NCBI GenBank assembly: GCA_003211275.1 | Contig: QCTE01000012.1 | Location: forward strand, 1 to 42,682 | Reading direction: 5' to 3' | Source: Synechococcus sp. AG-673-A03 | GTDB taxonomy: Bacteria; Cyanobacteriota; Cyanobacteriia; PCC-6307; Cyanobiaceae | DNA: 42,682 nt | Program-made: the position numbers and the translations under genes | Part shown: one piece after another, positions 35,379 through 42,682 of the stretch | Numbering within the stretch: the first letter of the stretch is position 1 | Layout of the letters: each line of letters opens with the position of its first letter | Notes under the pieces: generated by a model | What the model was told of the DNA's origin: nothing | What the model saw: only the letters and a program-made list of their open reading frames with translations | Databases searched by the model: none

Positions 35379-36491
35379 TCAGATTTGAGATTCAGTGGGC
35401 TCCTGCTGTGGTGTTAGGCGACGCAGCGTCGTCGGTCCAAGGGGGTGATCGGCATGGGGATAGGGGTGGTGTCCATGGTCATGGCTGTGATGGTCATGCT
35501 CATGGGAATGGTCGTGATGGTGGCCAGCGCCGACAGGAACCGGGATGCCATCGGGTTGACAAACCCCCGTGCATTCGCGTTCGCAGAGGGCGCAAGCTTC
35601 GGTAAGTCCCTCAACATGGTGGTGGTGGCTTGACTGATCAAGCCCCACTTCCTGCTCAAAGCCCAGCACCTGAGCCCTGTATTTGCAGAGAGAGCAGTTC
35701 ATTGCGGTCTCTCCGCCCATCACCTCCTGAACCCGCTCCAGGAACGTATCTAGAACGAAGCTGTGATCTCCCAGATAGGACGCGTTAACAAAATCAACCT
35801 CTGGATGATCCTGCGCAACCCGTTCTGTGTGCTGACGGATGCGGCTGACCAACACCCCGGAAAACAGAAAATAAGGAAACACGATGATGCGCTTGAACCC
35901 AAGCTTCACCACATGACGCAGCCCGGGTTCCACCAGTGGAAACGTGACGCCCGAATACACGGTTTCTCCCCAGCCGAAGCCAAAACCCTCCACCAGCATC
36001 CTGGTGACCTTGGCGACGTTGGAATTGGCGTCCGGATCGGAGGAACCACGACCGACAACGACAAGCATGGTGTTGGAGAGATCAACACTGGATGTCCTGT
36101 TGAGAGCCTCCTGAATGCGTGCTCCTGCTGCGGCGATCATCAGCCTGTCCACGCCCAGTTCACGGCCGTAGTCGATCTCCAGTCCGGTTTCAGCGCTGTA
36201 GGTGTTGAGCACGGAAGGGATGTCGTTCTTGGCGTGCCCAGCGGCAAACAACATCGCCGGCACGGCCAGCACCTTGACGACACCCTGCTCGCGCAGCCGT
36301 TCCAGGCCATCTCTCAGGATGGGTCTTGCGAATTCCAGGAACCCGTATTCCACCGGCAAACCCGTCAGACGCTGTTTAAGTCCGTTGGCCAGCCCCTCGA
36401 ACTCGGCAACCGCCAGACGGTTGCGGCTGCCATGACCACAGATCAGAACTCCATGTTTGGTTGCAGCAGGAGCAACGATCTGCTGGGTCAC
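35379..36491 (-). CDS. CbiX-type sirohydrochlorin chelatase with Cys/His tail
   Basis: The 370-residue protein has the two-domain chelatase core: active-site His20 in CGHGSRN and His86 in AAGHAKNDIPS, followed by a second half with VVVGRGSSDPDANS. CbiX inserts cobalt (or iron, in the SirB role) into sirohydrochlorin. After the core comes an MxCxxC motif (264-269) known from long CbiX proteins with an Fe-S centre, four His (289-292), a second cluster C300-x2-C303-x3-C307-x3-C311 and a His/Asp-rich region (324-349). The start is GTG at 36491, with no in-frame ATG nearby. It is divergent from the FAD oxidoreductase gene over 50 bp, sharing a promoter region. Confidence 0.88.
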   Translation of the reverse strand: MTQQIVAPAATKHGVLICGHGSRNRLAVAEFEGLANGLKQRLTGLPVEYGFLEFARPILRDGLERLREQGVVKVLAVPAMLFAAGHAKNDIPSVLNTYSAETGLEIDYGRELGVDRLMIAAAGARIQEALNRTSSVDLSNTMLVVVGRGSSDPDANSNVAKVTRMLVEGFGFGWGETVYSGVTFPLVEPGLRHVVKLGFKRIIVFPYFLFSGVLVSRIRQHTERVAQDHPEVDFVNASYLGDHSFVLDTFLERVQEVMGGETAMNCSLCKYRAQVLGFEQEVGLDQSSHHHHVEGLTEACALCERECTGVCQPDGIPVPVGAGHHHDHSHEHDHHSHDHGHHPYPHADHPLGPTTLRRLTPQQEPTESQI

Positions 36492-36541
36492 ACGTGCGGT
36501 GCATCTGTATCAAACCTATTCACGGCTGTAAAACAAAGACC

Positions 36542-37783
36542 ATGAATCCGCTGGCGAGTGACGCAAAAACCCTTGGTTGCCTGACTCCCGGTCCGGAACT
36601 GTTGAGACAGCTGATGTTGCAACCGCTCACATCAACACCCCTGAGGGTTTGCTCAGGAGGAAGCACCAGTCGCTGTGCAGGCGATGGCTGCTGGACCATG
36701 GATCTGCGACGCCATCGGGCGGTCCGTTATGACGAGAACTCCGCAGAAATCGAGTTCGGCACAGGCCTGACGATGGCTGAACTGCTGCAAGTCCTACAAG
36801 CGGCTGACCGCAGCCTTCCCATTGGACTCTCAGGTCTGACGGGAAGCGGCTTCATCCTCACCGGAGGGATGGGTCCCCTGAGCCGTTCACAAGGCCTTGC
36901 TCTGGACTGCATCACTGCAATCGAAGGGATCTGGGGATCAGGTGAGTCCTTTGCCCTTCAGAAGGATCAGACAACAGAGTGTGGCCGCCGCTGGCGCGGC
37001 CTGATGGGCGCATCCGCTTTCCTGGCTGTTGTGACGCGCCTTCGCCTGCGTACACAACGACGCCAACCCCTGCGCGTACGCCATGGGTTGATCGATCCAT
37101 CGCAACTGCCAGAGCTACTCAACATCGCGGAGGGCTGGCCTGAAACCTGCAGCCTGCAGTGGAACTGGGGCGACAGGTTGGAGATCTACGCGGTGGACTG
37201 CAGCTCCGAACAGACCACACCCCAAACGCTGAAGGAACTTGATCCAATCCTGGGCAGAGATCATCACGCTGCCATCCAGTCCTGCACAGATCAACTGGAT
37301 CAACCGACCTTTGGCAGGCTCGCCTCGGACACCACTGCATCCATTCCGGTCCACAGCGAGGTGCTCGCACGACTCGGTCCAGCCATGGGGCAAGAGGCCG
37401 GCCCGTTAATGCAGTGCCTCAGCTTGCGGATGCAGGAGAGACCCCATGGCGGGTGTCGCATCAGCGCTCAACAGCTCGGGGGAGCAACCACGCGGGTCAA
37501 CCGCGGCAGCACATCGTTCATCCACCGTGATTCGGTCTGGAAACCTTGGATCACAGCGGCCTGGAATCCAGGCGACCGCGTCGGGCGACAACAAAGCCTT
37601 CAGTGGATGGATCAGGTGAGTTCCGACTTCAGCACGACATGCCCTGGAGTGCATCTCGCTCAGTTGCACGACCATCTGCCCGGCCATCACCGAGAACTGG
37701 TTGATGCCTTCGGTGAGTGGTTGCCGGAACTGCGCCAACTCAAGAGCGAACTGGATCCGGAGGGACGATTGCCGCCGCTCTGA
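36542..37783 (+). CDS. VAO-type FAD-binding oxidoreductase
   Basis: The 413-residue protein has the PP-loop-like [22 protein letters not shown], followed by [17 protein letters not shown] and [28 protein letters not shown], the FAD-binding pattern of the vanillyl-alcohol oxidase type (PF01565). The C-terminus ends in the usual FDPEGRLPP-like sequence [10 protein letters not shown]. The substrate is unknown. I use the ATG at 36542; sequence from 36461 would overlap the divergent chelatase gene and lacks conservation. It reads toward SulP with 30 bp between, so they may be cotranscribed. Confidence 0.78.
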   Translation: MNPLASDAKTLGCLTPGPELLRQLMLQPLTSTPLRVCSGGSTSRCAGDGCWTMDLRRHRAVRYDENSAEIEFGTGLTMAELLQVLQAADRSLPIGLSGLTGSGFILTGGMGPLSRSQGLALDCITAIEGIWGSGESFALQKDQTTECGRRWRGLMGASAFLAVVTRLRLRTQRRQPLRVRHGLIDPSQLPELLNIAEGWPETCSLQWNWGDRLEIYAVDCSSEQTTPQTLKELDPILGRDHHAAIQSCTDQLDQPTFGRLASDTTASIPVHSEVLARLGPAMGQEAGPLMQCLSLRMQERPHGGCRISAQQLGGATTRVNRGSTSFIHRDSVWKPWITAAWNPGDRVGRQQSLQWMDQVSSDFSTTCPGVHLAQLHDHLPGHHRELVDAFGEWLPELRQLKSELDPEGRLPPL

Positions 37784-37813
37784 ACTACGGTCCCTGCACT
37801 CAACAGATGATTG

Positions 37814-39394
37814 ATGGCCTCAGGATCCGCTCCTCGGCAGTTGAATCTCAGCTTCGGCAACCCAAGCAAGGATCTGCTGTCCGGACTTGTGGTGGCCTTC
37901 GCCATGATTCCGGAGGCGATTGCGTTCTCCGGCATTGCTGGTGTGGATCCGCAGGTCGGCCTGTTCGGAGCGTTTCTGCTGTCGATCACCATCGCTTTCG
38001 TCGGTGGTCGCTCGGCGATGATCACCTCCGCCACCGGCTCCACGGCACTGCTGATGACCGGTCTGGTCGCAACGGGGGAAGCGCGCGGCGAAGGGCTGGG
38101 ACTGACCTACCTCTTGGTTGCGGGAGTCGTCACAGGCATCCTGCAGATTCTCTGGGGTTGGCTGCGTCTGGCCTACCAGATGCGTTTCGTGCCTCTTGGT
38201 GTGCTCAGCGGCTTTGTGAACGCGCTGGCGCTGCTGATCTTCCAGGCACAGTTTCCTCAGCTGGGCATCAATCTGCACTTCGGCGAATCAGACGTGGCGG
38301 GCCATGCCCATGACCTGCTGCCCCATGGCAGCCAGATTCCGATTGTCTGGGGGCTGGTCCTGCTTGGTCTGGTGATCATCTATGGATTGCCGCGCCTCAC
38401 ACGGCTGGTGCCATCACAGCTGGTAGCCATCATTGTGCTGACCGTGATCTCGATCGGTTTCAGCCTGGAGATCCCCACCGTCAGCAGCCTCGGAGACTTG
38501 CCAACCGGACTGCCGCTACCGAGCTGGCCCTTCGGTTCACCAGCCAACATGAAAGTGCCCTTCAGTCTGGAGACCTTGGGCATCGTTCTGCCAACGGCAC
38601 TGGCCATCTCACTTGTGGGTCTGATGGAAACCTTCCTGACCCAAGACATCCTCGATGACCGCACCGACAGCAACTCCAACAAGAACGTCGAAGCAAGAGG
38701 TCAGGGCATCGCCAACATTGTGTCTTCACTGTTTGGTGGCATGGCGGGCTGCGCGCTGGTCGGTCAATCAGTGATGAATATCGACAACGGCGGACGCACC
38801 CGGCTTTCGACACTCTTTTCAGGGGTCAGCCTGCTCGCCATGATTCTGCTGGGCCGGCCATGGCTTGAACAGATCCCGATGGCGGCACTGGTCGCCGTGA
38901 TGATCAGCATTGCCGTCAGCACAGCTGACATCGCCGGACTGCGTCGCCTTCGATCCATCCCGAAGAGCGACACGGCGGTGATGCTGATGACCTTCGCCGT
39001 CACCATGCTCACCACGCCTCACAATCTGGCGCTTGGAGTGATTGCAGGAGTTGCGCTGGCAGGCGTCCTGTTCAGCCGCAAGGTGGCCAAGGTGATCCGC
39101 GTTGAAGCTGTGGATGTGAATGAGGAGATGCGCCGCTACGTCGTCACCGGGCAGTTGTTTTTCGTCAGCAAGATCTATTTTCTTCAGGGATTTGACGTTC
39201 ATGATCATCCCAGTCAAATCACGATTGATCTTTCAGCAGCTCATATCTGGGATCAAAGCGGTGTCAGCGCACTCAACCAGGTGATTCGCAAGCTTCAGCA
39301 AGGTGGATCAAAGGTGGAAGTTCAAGGATTGAACGAAGAAAGCCTCAATCTTTTCGAACGAATCGGGTCTCAGCCTGAAGGGGGACATGGCTGA
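37814..39394 (+). CDS. SulP-family anion transporter with STAS domain
   Basis: The 526-residue protein belongs to the SulP group: a membrane core with about 12-14 helices (first helices [23 protein letters not shown], then [17 protein letters not shown]) and a C-terminal cytoplasmic STAS domain ([23 protein letters not shown]). Substrates of this group include sulfate and, for BicA in cyanobacteria, bicarbonate. The sequence differs clearly from PCC 7002 BicA as I remember it, so I leave the anion open. The ATG at 37814 is preferred over a TTG just before it. It follows the FAD oxidoreductase by 30 bp. Confidence 0.88.
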   Translation: MASGSAPRQLNLSFGNPSKDLLSGLVVAFAMIPEAIAFSGIAGVDPQVGLFGAFLLSITIAFVGGRSAMITSATGSTALLMTGLVATGEARGEGLGLTYLLVAGVVTGILQILWGWLRLAYQMRFVPLGVLSGFVNALALLIFQAQFPQLGINLHFGESDVAGHAHDLLPHGSQIPIVWGLVLLGLVIIYGLPRLTRLVPSQLVAIIVLTVISIGFSLEIPTVSSLGDLPTGLPLPSWPFGSPANMKVPFSLETLGIVLPTALAISLVGLMETFLTQDILDDRTDSNSNKNVEARGQGIANIVSSLFGGMAGCALVGQSVMNIDNGGRTRLSTLFSGVSLLAMILLGRPWLEQIPMAALVAVMISIAVSTADIAGLRRLRSIPKSDTAVMLMTFAVTMLTTPHNLALGVIAGVALAGVLFSRKVAKVIRVEAVDVNEEMRRYVVTGQLFFVSKIYFLQGFDVHDHPSQITIDLSAAHIWDQSGVSALNQVIRKLQQGGSKVEVQGLNEESLNLFERIGSQPEGGHG

Positions 39395-39441
39395 AGGGGG
39401 CAATTCTCAAGGCTGCGATCCGAACAGATGAACCAACAGGT

Positions 39442-39786
39442 TCACTGGCCGCTGTAAAGAAGTCCCAAGCAGGAGGTGAAGTCATTGCGCATTCCTTGCA
39501 ATCGCTGTTCGATCTGCTGGTCGTTGGAATGCTCCTGGAGATAGCGCTCGGTCACGTCATTACCGATACTCATCACGAGACAAAGAGTCTGGAGATCGTC
39601 GGTGTCAACCGCACGCTGCTTGGCTCCCTCAAGCATCACATTGAGCAAGGCCATCTTGTTGTTGTATGCCTGTCGGTCTCCGAGCTGCCAGCTCAAAGCT
39701 GGAGAACCAACCACGGACAGTGCAAATGCCATGGCGAAGAAGGATCCCGGTCGGAACCGAGACATCTTTCGGCTCTTGGTCAACAT
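39442..39786 (-). CDS. Small secreted protein of unknown function
   Basis: The product of about 114 residues starts with a basic segment and a signal peptide (RPGSFFAMAFALSVVGSPALSW) with cleavage probably after ALS. The mature part is helical and acidic, with two Cys residues that could pair outside the membrane. No family is recognised. Starts at 39786 and 39765 are both possible ATGs; a TTG at 39813 is less likely. It lies convergent with SulP and divergent from the amino-acid binding protein gene. Confidence 0.6.
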   Translation of the reverse strand: MLTKSRKMSRFRPGSFFAMAFALSVVGSPALSWQLGDRQAYNNKMALLNVMLEGAKQRAVDTDDLQTLCLVMSIGNDVTERYLQEHSNDQQIEQRLQGMRNDFTSCLGLLYSGQ

Positions 39787-39879
39787 GCTTAAGACAGTAG
39801 AGATTCCTACCAAGGTCAGCAGACATCGGTCTCAAAACTCTCGAAGTTCTGACAAAATTGCCCTTCAAGGATCACTCGT

Positions 39880-40932
39880 ATGACCAAGCGTCGCTCACTG
39901 ATCTCCCTTCTTTCTGCATGCCTGGCAATTTCAGCCTGCGCAACCCTTGGAGACGGCGATGCATCCAGGGTTGATCTGATTCGCAACAGGGGAGAACTGC
40001 GATGCGGCGTCAGCGGAAAGATCCCAGGTTTCAGCTTCCTGCAGAGAGATGGCAGCTATGCGGGCCTTGATGTGGATCTATGCAAGGCCTTCGCGGCAGC
40101 GATCGTAGGTAACCCCAGCAAGGTGCAATACAGACCGCTCACAGCACCGGAACGATTCACAGCACTGAAAACTGGAGAGATCGATCTTCTTTCACGCAAC
40201 ACAACCTTTAACCTCAGTCGAGATGCTTCAGGTGGGAATGGCGTGAGCTTCGCGCCAGTCGTTTTTCACGATGGGCAGGGGTTATTGGTGCAACGAAACA
40301 GCGGAATCCGCAGTCTTCAAGATCTCAAAGGTCAGTCGATCTGCGTTGGCTCAGGTACCACGACCGAACAAAATCTGAATGATGCGTTTCAGTCACTCGG
40401 GCTGCCCTACAAGCCGATTAAATATCAGGATCTCAACCAAGTGGTTGCTGGTTATCTCCAGGGACGTTGCCAAGCAATGACCTCAGACCGATCCCAACTG
40501 GCATCGGCACGCTCAGGGTTTGAGCAACCTGAGCAGCATGTCATTCTCGGCGATGTTCTCAGCAAAGAACCTCTGGCTCCCCTGTCTTCAGGTAGAGATC
40601 AACAACTCTCGGACGCCATGCGCTGGGTGGTTTACGCATTGATCACGGCAGAGGAGATGGGTATCACCCAGGACAATGTGGACAACAAGCTTCAACAGGC
40701 GCAGGACAACCCTGATCTCACGAAGTTGAGACGATTTCTTGGCGTTGAAGGTGATCTAGGCGACAAGCTGGGACTCAGCAATGATTTCGTGGTGAACGTG
40801 ATCAGGGCCACCGGCAACTACGGAGAGATCTACAACCGACACCTGGGGCCAGACAGCGCCGTTCCGATCCCACGCGGACTCAATCAGTTGCATCGCGATG
40901 GAGGAGTGATCACCGCGCCACCATTCCAATAA
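39880..40932 (+). CDS. Polar amino-acid ABC transporter, binding lipoprotein
   Basis: This 350-residue protein is a family 3 solute-binding protein of the AapJ/BztA/NatF type. It has a lipobox, ISAC with Cys20, so it is anchored on the outer face of the inner membrane. The core shows RGELRCGVSGKIPGFSF, the YAGLDVDLCKAFAAAI segment that binds amino-acid backbone, FTALKTGEIDLLSRNTT and LKGQSICVGSGTTTEQNL. It probably binds acidic and neutral polar amino acids. It is the first gene of the importer operon, ten bases before the permease gene. Confidence 0.92.
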   Translation: MTKRRSLISLLSACLAISACATLGDGDASRVDLIRNRGELRCGVSGKIPGFSFLQRDGSYAGLDVDLCKAFAAAIVGNPSKVQYRPLTAPERFTALKTGEIDLLSRNTTFNLSRDASGGNGVSFAPVVFHDGQGLLVQRNSGIRSLQDLKGQSICVGSGTTTEQNLNDAFQSLGLPYKPIKYQDLNQVVAGYLQGRCQAMTSDRSQLASARSGFEQPEQHVILGDVLSKEPLAPLSSGRDQQLSDAMRWVVYALITAEEMGITQDNVDNKLQQAQDNPDLTKLRRFLGVEGDLGDKLGLSNDFVVNVIRATGNYGEIYNRHLGPDSAVPIPRGLNQLHRDGGVITAPPFQ

Positions 40933-40942
40933 AACCGTTCCA

Positions 40943-41842
40943 ATGAAACGGAAACGCTTCCCATGGCTTGAGATCGTCCTGCTGATCGTGGTTCTCACGG
41001 TTGTGGGAGTTCTAGTCAACAACCTGGCGGTGAATCTGATCCGCACAGGCTTGGGACTGAGCTTCGAATGGCTCTGGCAGCCTGCAGGATTCGCCCTCAG
41101 CGAGCACACACTTCCCTATCAACCAGGAGACAGCACAGCCTGGGCCTTGCTGGTGAGCTGGCTCAATAGCCTCCGTGTGATCGCATGCAGCATCGTGCTG
41201 GCCACGGTTCTGGGTGTTGGGGCCGGAGCGGCAAGACGAAGTCTCAATCCCCTGCTCCGTCAGCTGGCGGCCTTGTACGTGGGCTTGATCCGCCAAATCC
41301 CCTTGCTGCTGCAGCTTCTCTTCTGGTACTTCGTGGCTTTTCTTGGCCTGCCATCCGAACCGATGGCTCCCATTGGAGCGCTGATCAGCATCTCCAATCA
41401 GGGCGTCGCCATTCTTGGTCTGAACCTGAGTGTGGAGTTTTCTGCGGTTCTGGTGGGCTTAAGCGTCTTCACTGGTGCGGCGATCGCGGAGGTGGTTCGA
41501 GGTGGGCTCGACTCCGTCCCCAAGGGACAGTGGGAAGCATTCCGCAGCCTCGGAATCAGCGAACTCCTGGGCCTAAAAAAGGTTGTGTTGCCGCAGGCTT
41601 TGCCGGCCATCCTTCCGGCTTTGAGCAGTCAGTATCTAAACCTCGCAAAAAACAGCACCTTGGCAATCGCCGTTGGCTTCGCCGATCTCTACGCCGTGAG
41701 TGATACAGCGATCACCCAGACCGGAAGAGCAATCGAAGGCTTCCTGATCCTTTTGCTGAGCTTTCTCGCACTAAATCTTCTGATTAATGGAGGCATGCAG
41801 GTCCTGAATCGAATCGTGGTTCGTCCTGCACAGCGGACCTAG
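40943..41842 (+). CDS. Amino-acid ABC transporter permease (AapQ/BztB type)
   Basis: The 299-residue permease has a first helix (about 8-30), a long extracytoplasmic loop, then the HisMQ-type core with RQIPLLLQLLFWYF and the EAA loop EAFRSLGISELLGLKKVVLPQALPAILP that docks on the ATPase. The family pairs with an AapM-type second permease, which indeed follows after one inserted gene. The cognate ATPase gene is not in the window and would be expected just past the right edge. Confidence 0.93.
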   Translation: MKRKRFPWLEIVLLIVVLTVVGVLVNNLAVNLIRTGLGLSFEWLWQPAGFALSEHTLPYQPGDSTAWALLVSWLNSLRVIACSIVLATVLGVGAGAARRSLNPLLRQLAALYVGLIRQIPLLLQLLFWYFVAFLGLPSEPMAPIGALISISNQGVAILGLNLSVEFSAVLVGLSVFTGAAIAEVVRGGLDSVPKGQWEAFRSLGISELLGLKKVVLPQALPAILPALSSQYLNLAKNSTLAIAVGFADLYAVSDTAITQTGRAIEGFLILLLSFLALNLLINGGMQVLNRIVVRPAQRT

Positions 41843-41866
41843 CATCAATTCATCAGTCCTTGGCTC

Positions 41867-42367
41867 ATGAATTCCCGTCGTATCGCTGCGGTGCTGCTGG
41901 TCATCGCCGCAATCGCTGCGATCCTGCTTCCCTTTGCTTCAGCAACTCTTCTCACCATTGGAATTGGTGGAATCGCATTTGCCGCAGGCATCGGTCAGTT
42001 TCTACGCCTTGGCGATGAGAGCAACAGTCAGGGAAAACTGTTCCGTGTTCTCTCAGGATTGCTGTACGTCGGTGGCTCAATCTTCATCCTGATTGATCCC
42101 ATCGACAGTGAAATCAGCCTCACCTTGTTTGCAGGAATCCTGCTGTTGGTCGAAGGTGTCATGGAGCTTGCCTCAGGAGCCAGTGCATCAAGTCCAGCCG
42201 GCGGTTTGAGCCTTGTTGATGGCATACTCACCTCCTTAATTGGAGTTCTGCTGGTGTTGGAGTGGCCTTCCGACAGCCTCTGGGCATTGGGAACTCTGTT
42301 CGGAGTCGCCTTGTTCACCTCAGCTCTCAAGCTGTTCAGCTCACCAGCGGAGCAGCCCGGGAATTGA
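41867..42367 (+). CDS. DUF308/HdeD-like membrane protein
   Basis: The 166-residue protein has six hydrophobic helices arranged in pairs, with repeated glycine-rich helix starts, ILLPFASATLLTIGIGGIAF and GLLYVGGSIFILIDP, as in the HdeD/DUF308 family of small membrane proteins (acid stress in E. coli, otherwise unknown). It sits inside an amino-acid importer operon: 24 bp after the AapQ-type permease and with its stop codon overlapping the start of the second permease (TGATG). A role in importer function, or simply an inserted passenger gene, are both possible. Confidence 0.8.
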   Translation: MNSRRIAAVLLVIAAIAAILLPFASATLLTIGIGGIAFAAGIGQFLRLGDESNSQGKLFRVLSGLLYVGGSIFILIDPIDSEISLTLFAGILLLVEGVMELASGASASSPAGGLSLVDGILTSLIGVLLVLEWPSDSLWALGTLFGVALFTSALKLFSSPAEQPGN

Positions 42368-42682
42368 TGACCGGGTCATGGACTGCATATCGGAAACGAC
42401 TTCTCCAGGCCAGACGTCATCCACTGCAGACAGTGCTCAGCGTTGTGATCCTGGCCCTGATCGCTTGGGTCGTCTGGTCTACAGCGACCTGGCTGGTTTT
42501 TGGTGCTGATTGGACTGTGGTCTCGGAAAATCTGCCGCTGTTCGCCGTTGGGGCCTATCCGGAGAACGAACGCTGGAGACCTTGTCTTTGGCTTGGACTG
42601 TTATGCCTGATGACGGCGGCAACTTTGCTGCAGCCCCTCATGTCCGCACGCTGGCGAATCAGTGGATTAGCTCTTTCATGGT
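42367..42682 (+). CDS. Amino-acid ABC transporter permease (AapM/BztC type), partial
   Basis: Only the first 105 codons are in the window; the gene runs off the right edge. The N-terminal half is a cytoplasmic basic tail, one membrane helix (about residues 21-42), and the AapM hallmark WTVVSENLPLFAVGAYP followed by RWRPCLWLGLLCL, which starts the next helix. The ATG at 42367 overlaps the stop codon of the DUF308 gene, so expression is coupled. Together with the AapQ-type permease it forms the heteromeric channel. Confidence 0.88.
   Translation, partial: MTGSWTAYRKRLLQARRHPLQTVLSVVILALIAWVVWSTATWLVFGADWTVVSENLPLFAVGAYPENERWRPCLWLGLLCLMTAATLLQPLMSARWRISGLALSW

Noticed and set aside
35102-35605. 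167-codon plus-strand frame, His- and Gly-rich at its end
   Set aside because: It crosses the non-coding gap and the antisense of the CbiX tail; no family resemblance.
35763-36545. 260-codon frame antisense to the CbiX gene
   Set aside because: It is a shadow of a gene with an intact chelatase core.

Overview
The window looks like chromosome from a marine picocyanobacterium, most likely a marine Synechococcus. The basis is chlH, an Hli protein, a cluster of proteins largely confined to cyanobacteria (DUF3038, DUF4335, DUF2949, DUF3318, DUF2811, DUF3386, DUF6447, CGLD27), short intergenic gaps and moderately GC-rich coding sequence. This rests on family recognition from the sequence alone; no database was searched.

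Left part, about 1-6470. This stretch is visibly more AT-rich and gene-poor. It carries a TM2-type small membrane protein, a membrane-anchored protein of unknown function, the ferrous-iron uptake pair feoA-feoB, a lone ParA-type ATPase and two small unknown genes. It also holds a strong candidate for a small RNA of about 64 nt on the minus strand (5097-5160): -10 box, 5' hairpin, CU-rich linker and intrinsic terminator. It reads like an accessory or island-like segment with iron uptake as its main recognisable job.

Middle part, 6471-24500. On the minus strand lies an OmpR/EnvZ-type regulator and sensor pair followed by a polyphosphate kinase 2 gene, with a secreted three-EF-hand protein reading away from the regulator. 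Next come the DUF3038-DUF4335 pair divergent from apt; a minus-strand run of a membrane protein, hli, a UbiH-like FAD monooxygenase and DUF2949; dapB divergent from chlH (first committed step of chlorophyll synthesis); a thioredoxin-like DCC protein; folP-tpiA and an S4 protein; and an ABC exporter followed by DUF6447. A symmetric terminator closes this block.

Right part, 24488-42682. It contains a sodium:alanine symporter overlapping a DUF3386 gene, carB, then a plus-strand run DUF3318-rsfS-CGLD27-asparaginase ending at an initiator tRNA-Met with its own terminator. Then follow a GMC-type flavoprotein converging on DUF2811, a CbiX-type sirohydrochlorin chelatase with a long Cys/His tail divergent from a VAO-type FAD oxidoreductase, and a SulP anion transporter with a STAS domain. 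The end is a polar amino-acid ABC importer (binding protein, permease, an inserted DUF308 membrane protein, second permease) cut by the window edge. Nitrogen themes recur on this side (asparaginase, alanine symport, amino-acid import, carbamoyl phosphate).

No insertion sequence, prophage, CRISPR array or rRNA was seen.
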